Source of the DNA: Candidatus Villigracilis adiacens
GTDB taxonomy: Bacteria; Chloroflexota; Anaerolineae; Anaerolineales; Villigracilaceae
Reading direction: 5' to 3'
NCBI GenBank assembly: GCA_016703605.1
Contig: JADJBU010000005.1
Span: 124,001-188,000, forward strand
DNA length: 64,000 nucleotides
The notes under the pieces were generated by a model. The model was given only the letters and a program-made list of their open reading frames with translations. It was not told the origin of the DNA and did no database searches. The translations under genes were made by a program, and so were the position numbers. This document shows positions 51,496 to 61,211 of this stretch, piece by piece (position 1 is the first letter of the stretch; each line of letters opens with the position of its first letter).

Positions 51496-52827
51496 CTACC
51501 TCGCCGCCGCGGGATTTCGATTCAAAAAGCGCTTGAACAACACCCCGCTAAAGAACACGACCAGGTAAATATGAAGCAGGGTCATGAGGCGGTACGGGAG
51601 TTGGTCGAAAAACTGGTTGTAGCCGGTGAGATAACCGTAAAGGAAGAATCCGTAGCAGGCGGCGCCGCCGAGTAAAACCGCCCGGTTGAAACCGTCCATT
51701 TTTTGAATGAAGAGGATGGCGGCAATGGCAAAGGGATAAAAATGGTACAGGTAGCGTTCGTGCGTGCCGGTTAGTAACAGGTTGAAACCCAGGTTGACCA
51801 GCGCAAGATGGACAAGCCAGAAAGCCAGATGCGTATGCGTAAACCCGGCGGTCTCATTTTTATTTTGACGCGCATGGTACGTTATCGCGGCAAGGGTTAA
51901 AGATGCGACGCTCAAAAGGAACAAGACGATGCCGGTTGTGTAGGGAATCAAGGTCAGACCGAAGACCGATAAGGGTTCGTGGGAGGAGCCGAAGGGATTG
52001 TCTGTAAAGAGCGTCCAGATATTGAAGCCGAAGGAGGAGATGGTGTCGCCGTGGCTGCTGCCGGTGGCAAGGATGTAATGAAGGTGCGAGAGATACTGCG
52101 GGTCGTATTGAAGGTTCGCGTCGACAAGCAGGATCGGCGCGGCGAATGAAACGGCGAGAGCGGCCAGCGCGGGAAGCGAAGCCGTCCATTTGCGCGAGAT
52201 GAGGATGAGGTTTGCGACGGCCATCGAACCGAGGGAGATCATGCTGAAAAAGACCAGTTGTTTGGTCATGACGAGACAGGAGAGGATAAAACCGAGAGTG
52301 AAGGCGAGGAGATAATTCCGCCAGGGCTTTGATTCGGGGATTTCGTTGAGTCGCGCCGCCGCGAGGAAAAACGCCAAAACGAAAAACTGCCCGGCGTTGT
52401 CGATCTGCCCCCAAAAGGATGTGCCGATCCATGACGATGGCAGCAAGCCGACAACGCCCGCCCAAAATGCCGCGTCTTTGACCTTCAGCGTTTTAAGCAG
52501 GTAGAAAAGGACGACGACATTCAGCAGGTCGATGGCGGCGAGGTAGTAACGGAATAGACCCGTCATCCCTTCAAAGTCGCGGATGCCGAGAAAGTCCACT
52601 GCCCCGGCGGAGAATGCCATGCCGAGAAAGGGGTAGTTGCAATACGCGCAGTTGACATAAATGCTTTGCGCGTCCTTTGCCCATTCCCGCGACCAGTATA
52701 GAAAGGCATCCAGGTCGTCGGGCTGGTACCAGGACGGGTACATGAAGATAACAAAAGCCGGGAAAAGCAACCCGGCTGTAAAAACGATCTGGTTTTTGTG
52801 TTGAATCGCTTTCTTCATCCAATTCAT
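51496..52827 (-). CDS. GT-C type membrane glycosyltransferase-like protein
   Basis: 443 residues with about 10-12 membrane helices. The first loop carries acidic residues after helix 1 (YPSWYQPDDLDAFLYWSREW), as in polyprenyl-phosphate sugar transferases, and TSFWGQIDNAGQFFVLAFFL is also typical. It ends in a basic tail. The donor and acceptor cannot be read. Follows the URO-D family gene on the same strand and precedes the FAD oxidase. Confidence 0.75.
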   Translation of the reverse strand: MNWMKKAIQHKNQIVFTAGLLFPAFVIFMYPSWYQPDDLDAFLYWSREWAKDAQSIYVNCAYCNYPFLGMAFSAGAVDFLGIRDFEGMTGLFRYYLAAIDLLNVVVLFYLLKTLKVKDAAFWAGVVGLLPSSWIGTSFWGQIDNAGQFFVLAFFLAAARLNEIPESKPWRNYLLAFTLGFILSCLVMTKQLVFFSMISLGSMAVANLILISRKWTASLPALAALAVSFAAPILLVDANLQYDPQYLSHLHYILATGSSHGDTISSFGFNIWTLFTDNPFGSSHEPLSVFGLTLIPYTTGIVLFLLSVASLTLAAITYHARQNKNETAGFTHTHLAFWLVHLALVNLGFNLLLTGTHERYLYHFYPFAIAAILFIQKMDGFNRAVLLGGAACYGFFLYGYLTGYNQFFDQLPYRLMTLLHIYLVVFFSGVLFKRFLNRNPAAAR

Positions 52828-52881
52828 CTTTGACTCATTTGCAAACTACTCGGGGACGTGAGAGAACGTCCGCTGCGCGAC

Positions 52882-54039
52882 TCACTTTTTGTACCAGCCA
52901 AACTCTTCGACCGCATCCACCATCGCCAGAATATTTTCCGGGGAAACATCTGCCATGACGGTGTGGACGGCGGCGACCATGTACCCGCCCTCCTCGCCGA
53001 GGAGTCCGATGTTGCGCTTCACCTCCGCGCGGACGTCGTCCGGGGTGCCGAAGGGCAGCGTGTTCGAGGTGTCTATCGCGCCGCAGAAGACGAGTTGTTT
53101 GCCGTATTGCTTCTTGAGTTCTTCGAGGTTGGACATCTTCCCGGCGGAGGACTGGATGGGGTTGAGAATGTCAATGCCCATTTCGATGAAGTCGGGCAGC
53201 AGGTCGAAGACGTCGCCGTCGGTGTGGAAGAAGACCTTGGCCTTCGTGCGCGATTTGATGAAGGAAAGATAATCGGCGTGGATGGGCTTGACCAGTTTGC
53301 GGTACATCTTCGGCGAGAGCATGAGGCTGGTCTTCATGCCGAGGTCGTCGCCGATCTTGATGATGTCGATCACGTCGCCGCATTCGTCGAGGAAATGTCC
53401 CATCAGGGTTTTGCACAGTTCGGCGGTCTTTTGCAACAGGGCGACGGTGAAGTCGGGATGCCTGCCCATGTTGTAATAGAAGTGATCCATGCGCTGCATT
53501 TCATAGCCGCGTTCGACGGGGAATGCCAGCCAGGGCGTGCCCATGATGGCGTATTGATTGTCCGCGTGCAGTTTCCGCGCCCGTTCGCGGACGTGCGCCA
53601 CGCGGGTCGGGTCGTTCATGTCGGGCCACGGATATTTCTCGAGGTCTTCGATGGAATGCGTCTCTGCCAGCGGGTGATAATGCGGGAACCAGGAATCCTC
53701 GGCGGCTTTGACGACGCCCGAACCCCAGGAGTTGTAATACATGGAACCGGGTTCGCGGCTGGCGTTCTTCTCGAGGATGTGCTGCGGCTCGCGGTCCCAC
53801 ACGCCGCGCACGTCGGCATGAAGGCGTTCGAGAACTTCTTCGTCCACCAAGGACGCGCCCAATTCGGGGAAGTCGTAGATGTATCTATCGGGAGATTCGA
53901 CGCCGAGGAGTTTTTTCAACCGGCGGTAGGCGACCATGTTGATTCCGGTGGCGTTGCTTGCGCCGATGACAATCGGTACGCGGTCGGGGACTTCATGGTT
54001 GATTGTGGCTAGGACACGTTCGCGGGATGTGAGGGGCAT
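52882..54039 (-). CDS. Uroporphyrinogen decarboxylase (URO-D) superfamily protein
   Basis: 385 residues. MPLTSRERVLATINHEVPDR is the usual opening; then MGTPWLAFPVERGYEMQRMD, IIKIGDDLGMKTSLMLSPKM, KAKVFFHTDGDVFDLLPDFI and ILNPIQSSAGKMSNLEELKK. This is the methyltransferase-like branch (MtaA/MtbA-type) rather than HemE, because the HemE N-terminal motif RQAGRY is missing. It may move methyl groups from corrinoid proteins, but no corrinoid partner gene is near. Between gpmA and a GT-C protein. Confidence 0.88.
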   Translation of the reverse strand: MPLTSRERVLATINHEVPDRVPIVIGASNATGINMVAYRRLKKLLGVESPDRYIYDFPELGASLVDEEVLERLHADVRGVWDREPQHILEKNASREPGSMYYNSWGSGVVKAAEDSWFPHYHPLAETHSIEDLEKYPWPDMNDPTRVAHVRERARKLHADNQYAIMGTPWLAFPVERGYEMQRMDHFYYNMGRHPDFTVALLQKTAELCKTLMGHFLDECGDVIDIIKIGDDLGMKTSLMLSPKMYRKLVKPIHADYLSFIKSRTKAKVFFHTDGDVFDLLPDFIEMGIDILNPIQSSAGKMSNLEELKKQYGKQLVFCGAIDTSNTLPFGTPDDVRAEVKRNIGLLGEEGGYMVAAVHTVMADVSPENILAMVDAVEEFGWYKK

Positions 54040-54049
54040 AGTATCTCCA

Positions 54050-54083
54050 AGAGACTTCCGAAGTCTTGAAGACTTCGGAAGTC
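54050..54083. repeat. Palindrome ACTTCCGAAGTCT
   Basis: GACTTCCGAAGTCTTGAAGA and its complementary half CTTCGGAAGTCT, between the URO-D gene and gpmA. Relative of 29064-29092. Confidence 0.7.
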
Positions 54084-54087
54084 TGTA

Positions 54088-54834
54088 TTATTTCGCTTTG
54101 CCCTGGTTGGCGACGGCGGCGGCTTTTTGGGCGGCTTCTGCGGGGTCGCCGAGATAGTAATTCTTGATGGGCTTCAATTCTTTATCCAGTTCGTAGACCA
54201 GCGGCAAGCCGGTGGGGATATTCAACTCGGTGATCTCGGATTCTGAAATGTTGTCGAGATATTTCACCAGGGCGCGGATGGAATTTCCGTGCGCGACGAC
54301 GAGCAGGCGTTTTCCGGATTTTATCTCAGGCGCGAGGGTCGAGTTCCAGTAAGGGAGGACACGCTCCAGCGTAATCTTAAGCGACTCGGTGGCTGGCAGC
54401 TGTCCCGGAGTCAATGAGGCGTAGCGGCGATCAAAGCGCGGGTGACGGGAGTCATCCGACTCCAATGGCGGGGGCGGCACATCGTAGGAGCGTCGCCATA
54501 TTTTTACCTGCGCCTCGCCGAATTTTTCCGCCATCTCGGTTTTGTTCAAGCCTTGCAGCGAACCGTAATGGCGTTCGTTCAACTGCCATGCGCGGATGAC
54601 GGGCAGCCAGTCCAAATCCATCGCATCCTGAATGATGCCGAGGGTTTTGATGGCGCGTTTGAGGACGGAGGTATAGGCGATGTCGAAATCGTAACCGGAT
54701 TCTTTCAACAACTTTCCGGCTTCGGCGGCTTCGGCTTTGCCGAGGTCGGTCAGGTCAACGTCCGTCCAGCCGGTGAAGCGGTTTTCGAGATTCCACGCGC
54801 TTTGTCCGTGACGGACTAAAACAAGTTTGTACAT
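54088..54834 (-). CDS. gpmA: 2,3-bisphosphoglycerate-dependent phosphoglycerate mutase
   Basis: 248 residues. LVLVRHGQSAWNLENRFTGW holds the phosphohistidine motif RHG, then DLTDLGKAEAAEAG, LNERHYGSLQGLNK and VAHGNSIRALVKYLD with the second active-site His. Interconverts 3- and 2-phosphoglycerate in glycolysis. The tail AEAAQKAAAVANQGKAK is ordinary for the group. Confidence 0.96.
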   Translation of the reverse strand: MYKLVLVRHGQSAWNLENRFTGWTDVDLTDLGKAEAAEAGKLLKESGYDFDIAYTSVLKRAIKTLGIIQDAMDLDWLPVIRAWQLNERHYGSLQGLNKTEMAEKFGEAQVKIWRRSYDVPPPPLESDDSRHPRFDRRYASLTPGQLPATESLKITLERVLPYWNSTLAPEIKSGKRLLVVAHGNSIRALVKYLDNISESEITELNIPTGLPLVYELDKELKPIKNYYLGDPAEAAQKAAAVANQGKAK

Positions 54835-54845
54835 TTATTGATCTC

Positions 54846-57308
54846 CTATTGCATTTTTATCACGGGTCTGATGTCGGCGGGAACGAAGACGACCTGCTCC
54901 CCTGCGAGCGTTCCTTTTGCAAGCAAAGCGGATAATCGGAGCCTGCCCATGACGGTTTTGGGTTTGTGATATTGCCAATAAGTCGATTCCTCGAGGTCGT
55001 TTCCCCATTTTTCGGAAAAGGCGGCAAACGACCGCGCGCCTCCGTTTTCAAGAACCCACGCCAGCGCGTTCTTCTCATCGGCGGATAATTTTCGGATTGC
55101 CCGGTCAAGGGATTCCCGGTCGCGCATTTCCCGCGAGATGTTCGCTATCAAGACCGCCTTCCGACCATAGGGGGTCACGTCCCAAAACCGCGCAACTTCG
55201 GCAAGCGCTTCCCGAGTGAGGCCGTTCAGGGTTGTCTCGGAGGTTGTGTCCGATTCCAATTTTGTATTGATGGTTTTTTTGTGCGCCCGTTCCCGGCTTT
55301 GCTTTTGGAAATTCGCAAAAAAGCCGCCGGAAAACACCTCTGCCATTCTCAACCGTCCCTCCCACCCATCGAGCAGGGGATTGTCCGGGCGCAGGCTGGA
55401 GGCAACCTCGAATTCGCGCTTGGCAACTTCGAATTCCTTCAGGTCGAAGGCGAGATACATGGACGCCACATGGGCGATAAAGGCGGTCTGTTCAGTAACA
55501 GCCGGGGCTTTCAGGACTTTTGCAATATACCCCCGCGCCAGTTCGACGTTGGGTTCATCTTCCTGCGCTTCCAATAACGCAAGATTGGCATAGGCAAACA
55601 TATACTCCGGTTCCACTTCCACCGCCCTTTTCGCCAATTTTATGCCCTCCTCCTTTTGTCCGTTCTGTATGAGAGCTATGCCTAACATGTGAACGGCATA
55701 TCCGCTTTGCGGGTCCAATTGAACCGCTTTGCTCAGATAGGATATCTTATCCTCGTTGTCGGCGGACCTTTGGGCTTTCTCCACCCACTGGGCGGCTTCT
55801 TCGGAAATGTTCAATTCGATATCGTCAGTGAGCATCTGCCCGGAAAATTCAACTTCGCGCCACTCGCCCAATTCCACGCTCCAAAAACGGATGGGGTTGG
55901 GAGGAATTGTCCGCCCATTTTGCGCCAAAGCAGATAAGACTTTAAGACGCGCATTGTCATCCCCTTGATCGCCCAGCGCAAATTCGAGCAGGCGGGCGTC
56001 CACATCCGGGCGGCAAATGGACAACAACATTCCCGAAACGGGAGCGGCAGAGTTTGGATCTGGCAGCATTTTCAACAAGCCGTTGATCACATAGGGGCGC
56101 GGCTGAAGATACTGGTCCAGTTTTTTCTGCAAATACGGCGGGGGGTCGCCGTCGCCCTTGTATTTCGATAATATATCGATCAAGTCTTCCACGGCAACCT
56201 GCGGCAAAAGCGTTCCCAGGGAACTTGAGTAATACGACGGCGCGACAAGGGTTTTCCCCGATTTTAGGGAACGGCGCAATTCCGACGCTAGTTCGAAGGC
56301 AGGCTCATAAAACTCCCCCGCCTTTTCCAGAAGTTTCTGCGCCTCCTTGTTCTTTCCAAAGCGCAGGGCGGCAATCCCCAGCGAGTGCCACGACATCTCC
56401 ATTAATTCATCCGGGTCGCGTTTGAGGAATTTCTGTCCCAATTCCCATAACGCGGCGTGATCGCTCATTAATCCCAGCACAGAGATGGCGGTATCGTACT
56501 CTGCAAAATCGTCGCCAGCCTTCTGCACGCGATCCTTCATCGCCCTGGAGTATTCCCGCGCGTTTTCCTCCTCGTTCAACCCGATGTAAAAGATCGTCAG
56601 GTTCTTCAGCGCGTGAAAATTCTCCGGTTCGGTTTCCAACACTTTGCGAGCCTCGGCAATCGCCTCCTGAACCTTCCCGGCGTAATACAGCACAAAGGAA
56701 CGGTTGTTACGCGGGGAAACCCAATGCGGGATCAACCTTAGGGCTTCGCGAGCCTGTTGCTCCGCCGCCGCCCATTCTCCCGCCGCAAGTTTTTCCTGCG
56801 CGACCTCATTGCACAAACCGGCTTTCTCCATCGTCTCATACGGCGCGCCCAGCATCTTTGCGGAATCCCCAATCATTCCCTTCGCCAGTTTTTCCATTTC
56901 AGCCATGTGAGCTTCCGCATTGTCATCCATCTCAGCCAGCGCATGTGCCCGGTTCAACATCCGCAGGGTGCGGGCGGGAAACATACGCTGGATGTAATAT
57001 ATGGCTTTGTAATAATAGGTTGGGGCATACTTGGGATGCACGCGTTCGATTTCATCCAAAACACGCATCCCCTCATCCTCCCCGGCGCGGAAATGTCCAA
57101 CCGCTTTGGCGGTCATGAACTCCGGTTTTCTCTGCCAGCGGGCGGGCGCGGATTCAATGGCGTCAAAATACGCATCGGCATCCTCGCTTTCGAAGATGGA
57201 TTGAAGCCTCTCCATAAATTCATCGAATGTTTCGGCGGGTTCGGGCGAATTGGATGGATGCGAAAAGGGAAATCCGGAGCGCGGCGGGTTTTGATTTTTC
57301 CTAAACAT
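54846..57308 (-). CDS. TPR-rich protein with SAP-like and winged-helix C-terminus
   Basis: 820 residues. The N-terminal ~670 are TPR-like helical pairs (for example AVQLDPQSGYAVHMLGIALI and AVEVEPEYMFAYANLALLEA). Residues about 690-720 (LTREALAEVARFWDVTPYGR then KAVLIANI) look like a SAP/Rho-N type nucleic-acid-binding motif, and the last ~100 (LSADEKNALAWVLENGGARS ... GRLRLSALLAKGTL) like the XPB/Ssl2 N-terminal winged helix. No catalytic domain. Role unknown; the layout suggests a scaffold that touches nucleic acid. Divergent from mutS across 66 bases. Confidence 0.7.
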   Translation of the reverse strand: MFRKNQNPPRSGFPFSHPSNSPEPAETFDEFMERLQSIFESEDADAYFDAIESAPARWQRKPEFMTAKAVGHFRAGEDEGMRVLDEIERVHPKYAPTYYYKAIYYIQRMFPARTLRMLNRAHALAEMDDNAEAHMAEMEKLAKGMIGDSAKMLGAPYETMEKAGLCNEVAQEKLAAGEWAAAEQQAREALRLIPHWVSPRNNRSFVLYYAGKVQEAIAEARKVLETEPENFHALKNLTIFYIGLNEEENAREYSRAMKDRVQKAGDDFAEYDTAISVLGLMSDHAALWELGQKFLKRDPDELMEMSWHSLGIAALRFGKNKEAQKLLEKAGEFYEPAFELASELRRSLKSGKTLVAPSYYSSSLGTLLPQVAVEDLIDILSKYKGDGDPPPYLQKKLDQYLQPRPYVINGLLKMLPDPNSAAPVSGMLLSICRPDVDARLLEFALGDQGDDNARLKVLSALAQNGRTIPPNPIRFWSVELGEWREVEFSGQMLTDDIELNISEEAAQWVEKAQRSADNEDKISYLSKAVQLDPQSGYAVHMLGIALIQNGQKEEGIKLAKRAVEVEPEYMFAYANLALLEAQEDEPNVELARGYIAKVLKAPAVTEQTAFIAHVASMYLAFDLKEFEVAKREFEVASSLRPDNPLLDGWEGRLRMAEVFSGGFFANFQKQSRERAHKKTINTKLESDTTSETTLNGLTREALAEVARFWDVTPYGRKAVLIANISREMRDRESLDRAIRKLSADEKNALAWVLENGGARSFAAFSEKWGNDLEESTYWQYHKPKTVMGRLRLSALLAKGTLAGEQVVFVPADIRPVIKMQ

Positions 57309-57374
57309 GTATGAGCCTCTGTAACGGTTTGCGCTATTTTACCGCCAACCTTTTTGAAATGGTAAAATCCCCGC

Positions 57375-59936
57375 ATGTCCAACGAAGACATCACCCCCGT
57401 CCGCAGGCAATATCTTGATGAGAAGAAGAAACATCCCGATGCGATTTTGTTTTTTCGGCTCGGCGATTTTTACGAGACCTTCGACGAAGATGCCGAGATC
57501 ACCGCGCGCGAACTCGACATTGTTTTAACCTCGCGTCCGGTCGGCGGCGGGGTGCGCGTGCCGCTGGCAGGCATTCCCTATCACGCCGTTGACAACTACC
57601 TCGCGCGCCTGATCGAAAAGGGCTATCACGTCGCCATCTGCGATCAGATCGGCGAAGTCCCCGCAAAGGGATTGGTCGAACGCAAAGTCGTCCGCGTGGT
57701 GACTCCGGGGACGGTGACCGAGCCGGGTCTTTTGCCGGGGGATGCAAATAACTATCTCGCCTCTGTGATTTTGGACTCCTCCGGCTCTTCCTCCGGGACG
57801 GCTGCTTCTGTTTCTTATACCGATGTCACCACCGGGGAATTCGCCGTCACCGAACTTCCGCTCGAGGCCCTGCGCGCCGAGTTGACGAGACTCCACCCCG
57901 CTGAAATTCTGTTTCCTGATAATCAAAAACTTCCCGACGGCATCATCGGTCACACCACCCCCCTGCCTGCATGGAAGTTCGAGCCGGGCAAATGCAACGA
58001 GACGCTGCTGACTCAATTCAACGCCGCCTCGCTGGATGGCTTTGGGTTGAAGGCGAACAGTTTATCCGTCCGCGCGGCGGGGGCGATCATTCAATATCTC
58101 AAAGAAACCCAGCCCAACGCGCTGAATCTTTTGAACTCGCTGCGTTCCTACAGCCTGAACGAGTTCATGACCCTGGACGCATCCACCCGCCGAAACCTGG
58201 AATTGGACGAAACATTACGCGGCGAACGCAAAGGGTCTTTGCTCGGCACGCTCGATGCGACCATCACACCGATGGGCAAACGCATGATCCACCAATGGGT
58301 CAGCCAGCCTTTATTGAATGTTGAACGAATCATCAAACGCCAGAACGGAGTGGAATATTTCGTTCAGAACGGCATGGCGCGGGCGGAGTTGCGCGAGGCG
58401 TTGAAACCGATCGCGGATCTGGAACGCCTGATCAATCGCGTCATTGCCGGGCAGGCGCAGCCGAGGGATTTGGCGGCGATGCGGGGGACGCTGGGGGAAT
58501 TGCCGAAGATAAAAGAGGTAATTGGCGAACAGAAGGCAGAAGGCGGAAGGCAGTGGTCAGTTTGCGCGGAGCAGTTGTCACTCCTGCAAAACGCGCTGGA
58601 TGACGACCCGCCTGCGACACTGCAAAACACGGGTGTGATCCGTCCCGGGTATTCGGCGGAGCTCGACGGGGTGATGGATGCGTCCAAACATGCGCGGGAG
58701 TGGATCGCGAATCTCGAATCGGTGGAGCGCGAAAAGACGGGCATCAAGACTCTCAAGGTTGGTTACAACAAGGTCTTCGGCTATTACATCGAAATCTCGC
58801 GCGGCGCGGCGGACAAAGCCCCGGAGCATTACATTCGCAAGCAGACGCTGGTCAACGCCGAACGCTTCATCACGCCGGAGATGAAGGAATACGAAACGCT
58901 GGTCTTGAACGCCGAAGAACGCATCAAGGAGATCGAGACGCGCCTTTTTAAAGAAGTCTGCGCGGAACTGGCGAAGGCGGCGAACAAGATTCTTTCCACT
59001 GCGCGGGCGATTGCCGAACTGGATGTTTTATCCGCTCTCGGCGAAGTATCCGCTCTGAATGGGTACACCAAGCCCCAGGTCCACGCAGGAAGCGAACTGG
59101 AGATTCACGAGGGGCGGCATCCGGTTGTCGAGCAGTTGTTAAAATCAGACCGCTACATCCCCAACGATGTCATCTTTGAAAAAGGCGAAGTGATTCGAGT
59201 CATCACCGGGCCGAATATGTCTGGGAAGAGTACATTTTTAAGACAAGCGGCGTTGATCGTGTTGATGGCGCAGATGGGATCGTTCGTCCCGGCGGCTTCG
59301 GCAAGAATCGGTCTGGTTGACCGCATCTTCACCCGCATCGGCGCGCAGGATGAAATCCATGCGGGGCAGTCCACGTTCATGGTCGAGATGGTCGAGGCGG
59401 CGAATATTTTGCATCACGCCACGACGCGCAGTTTGTTGATCCTCGATGAGATCGGGCGCGGCACTTCGACGTATGATGGGCTTTCGATTGCGTGGGGCAT
59501 CATCGAACACATTCATAATCATCCGCAGTTGCGGGCGAAGACTTTGTTTGCCACGCATTATCACGAGTTGACCCAACTTGCAGAATTACTGCCCGGCGTG
59601 CGCAATTACAACGTCGCCGTCAGCGAAGCGGATGGCAGGGTGGTCTTCCTGCACAAGATCATCCCCGGCGGCGCGGATAAATCCTACGGCATCCACGTGG
59701 CGCAACTGGCAGGTCTGCCCGCGCCGGTCATTGGTCGCGCCAACGAGATCATGCTGGAGTTGGAAAAATCCGCGGCGCGCGGTGTGAAGATTGATCCGAA
59801 TGTCGCGCAACAAGCCGCGCTCTTCCCGGAAACAAATCCGTTATTGGATGAATTGAAGGACATGGACGTAAATTCACTCTCCCCCATCGAGGCGTTGAAC
59901 AAGTTGTTCGAGTGGCAGAAGCGGTTTACAAAATGA
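57375..59936 (+). CDS. mutS: DNA mismatch repair ATPase MutS
   Basis: 853 residues. Mismatch-binding Phe-X-Glu region DAILFFRLGDFYETFDEDAE, clamp and connector domains, Walker A VITGPNMSGKSTFLRQAALI, Walker B/D-loop LLILDEIGRGTSTYDGLSIA and FATHYHELTQL. Binds base mismatches and starts repair. One stretch, GEQKAEGGRQWSVCAEQ (around 58530-58560), is encoded by AGAAGGC heptamers in the lever domain and looks like a tolerated insertion. No mutL nearby. Confidence 0.95.
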   Translation: MSNEDITPVRRQYLDEKKKHPDAILFFRLGDFYETFDEDAEITARELDIVLTSRPVGGGVRVPLAGIPYHAVDNYLARLIEKGYHVAICDQIGEVPAKGLVERKVVRVVTPGTVTEPGLLPGDANNYLASVILDSSGSSSGTAASVSYTDVTTGEFAVTELPLEALRAELTRLHPAEILFPDNQKLPDGIIGHTTPLPAWKFEPGKCNETLLTQFNAASLDGFGLKANSLSVRAAGAIIQYLKETQPNALNLLNSLRSYSLNEFMTLDASTRRNLELDETLRGERKGSLLGTLDATITPMGKRMIHQWVSQPLLNVERIIKRQNGVEYFVQNGMARAELREALKPIADLERLINRVIAGQAQPRDLAAMRGTLGELPKIKEVIGEQKAEGGRQWSVCAEQLSLLQNALDDDPPATLQNTGVIRPGYSAELDGVMDASKHAREWIANLESVEREKTGIKTLKVGYNKVFGYYIEISRGAADKAPEHYIRKQTLVNAERFITPEMKEYETLVLNAEERIKEIETRLFKEVCAELAKAANKILSTARAIAELDVLSALGEVSALNGYTKPQVHAGSELEIHEGRHPVVEQLLKSDRYIPNDVIFEKGEVIRVITGPNMSGKSTFLRQAALIVLMAQMGSFVPAASARIGLVDRIFTRIGAQDEIHAGQSTFMVEMVEAANILHHATTRSLLILDEIGRGTSTYDGLSIAWGIIEHIHNHPQLRAKTLFATHYHELTQLAELLPGVRNYNVAVSEADGRVVFLHKIIPGGADKSYGIHVAQLAGLPAPVIGRANEIMLELEKSAARGVKIDPNVAQQAALFPETNPLLDELKDMDVNSLSPIEALNKLFEWQKRFTK

Positions 59937-60020
59937 CGCGCCGTTGAAACCGTTGATTTTGTATTGAAAAACTTCTTTTACCACGAAGGCTTGCGCTATG
60001 CCTGTCGAAGCGGCACAAGG

Positions 60021-61211
60021 TCACGAAGTTTTTTGCTGTGGCGGGTCTTTTTTCAGCAGGCTTATTCCACTAAGAATAAAAATCACCACGATCCAGTAAC
60101 GAAACGAGATATTGTCTCCCACGAACAGGCTTGCGATCACCAATCCATTCATTAACCGTTGAAGCTGTGTAAGCATGGGTCTCAGGGAAAGCCGCGCATT
60201 CAAATAAAACAGTGTGACGACCAGGACGGAATAATCATAAAACAAAGCGTACGGCGTCAGGGCGAAGTTCACTAGAAAGGAATATGCCGTCAAAGCCGTC
60301 ATATCTTTCGATTTTTTCACAAGGCAGGTTGTAAAAATAATCCCCAATAACGCGGCGAAAACATAAATCACGCAAGCAAACACGCCTGTCACGCCATATG
60401 AGGCGAGCCAACCCGGCAGCGTGGAAACATACCGCAGGGTTTGCGCTGCGCCGTTTTCGTTCAATGTGTAAGACAAGCCGGTCAATTTATCGGGTTGCAT
60501 CAGGGCGAGATACCAGCCTGGCGACACGAACAGCGAGATCACAAGAAAACCTGACAAGGAGACAATCATGCTGATAACCGGTTTCCATTCCCGGCGGGAG
60601 ATCAGCCAAGCCGCGAGGACCAGCCCCGGAAACCCGGTGACGTTTGGCTTGAACAAAATCAACGCCATAAAAAAACCAGTCAGTATCTGGCGCGACTGTT
60701 GGTATGAAAGCAGCAGAACTGTGACAAGAAACAAGATCGTAACCCCCACCTGCTCCGATCCCCAGGTAGACCAGGCAAATATAATAGTGGCAAATAAATA
60801 AGCGCCCCACCGCCGCCAGCCCGCAGGAGGCCATTCGATCAATTTCGAGAGGTTGAACAATCCCCAATACCACAAGCCAACATTAACCACAGCCCAGCAA
60901 AGACGCGCAAACTCATAAGGCAATAATGCCAGAACGGACATCGCCCAGGCAAACCAGGGCGCATAATAGAAAGGGTTATTCAACGCGCCGGTGGAGGAAA
61001 CAATCTCACCCGCCAATTGGCTGTAATCGTAGGGATTTCCGCCGTTGAGCATCACCCTGCCCGCCGCATAATACACGCCAAAATCCACGCCGCCGAAGGA
61101 ATACGCCATCCATGCAAGCGAAACACTTGTCACAAGGAACAAGGCAAAAGCGGCAAATTCATGTCGCGTAAAAGAGGACGGATTCTTCGGCACGACTCGG
61201 GATCCAATCAT
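60021..61211 (-). CDS. GT87 (DUF2029) family membrane mannosyltransferase-like protein
   Basis: 396 residues, about ten helices. Family parts: GGVDFGVYYAAGRVMLNGGN with PYDY (donor-side loop after helix 1), NNPFYYAPWFAWAMSVLALL, LFKPNVTGFPGLVLAAWLIS. DUF2029/GT87 enzymes use polyprenyl-phosphate mannose to decorate lipids or glycans outside the membrane. The exact product is not evident. Its start overlaps the end of the next gene upstream by four bases. Confidence 0.85.
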   Translation of the reverse strand: MIGSRVVPKNPSSFTRHEFAAFALFLVTSVSLAWMAYSFGGVDFGVYYAAGRVMLNGGNPYDYSQLAGEIVSSTGALNNPFYYAPWFAWAMSVLALLPYEFARLCWAVVNVGLWYWGLFNLSKLIEWPPAGWRRWGAYLFATIIFAWSTWGSEQVGVTILFLVTVLLLSYQQSRQILTGFFMALILFKPNVTGFPGLVLAAWLISRREWKPVISMIVSLSGFLVISLFVSPGWYLALMQPDKLTGLSYTLNENGAAQTLRYVSTLPGWLASYGVTGVFACVIYVFAALLGIIFTTCLVKKSKDMTALTAYSFLVNFALTPYALFYDYSVLVVTLFYLNARLSLRPMLTQLQRLMNGLVIASLFVGDNISFRYWIVVIFILSGISLLKKDPPQQKTS

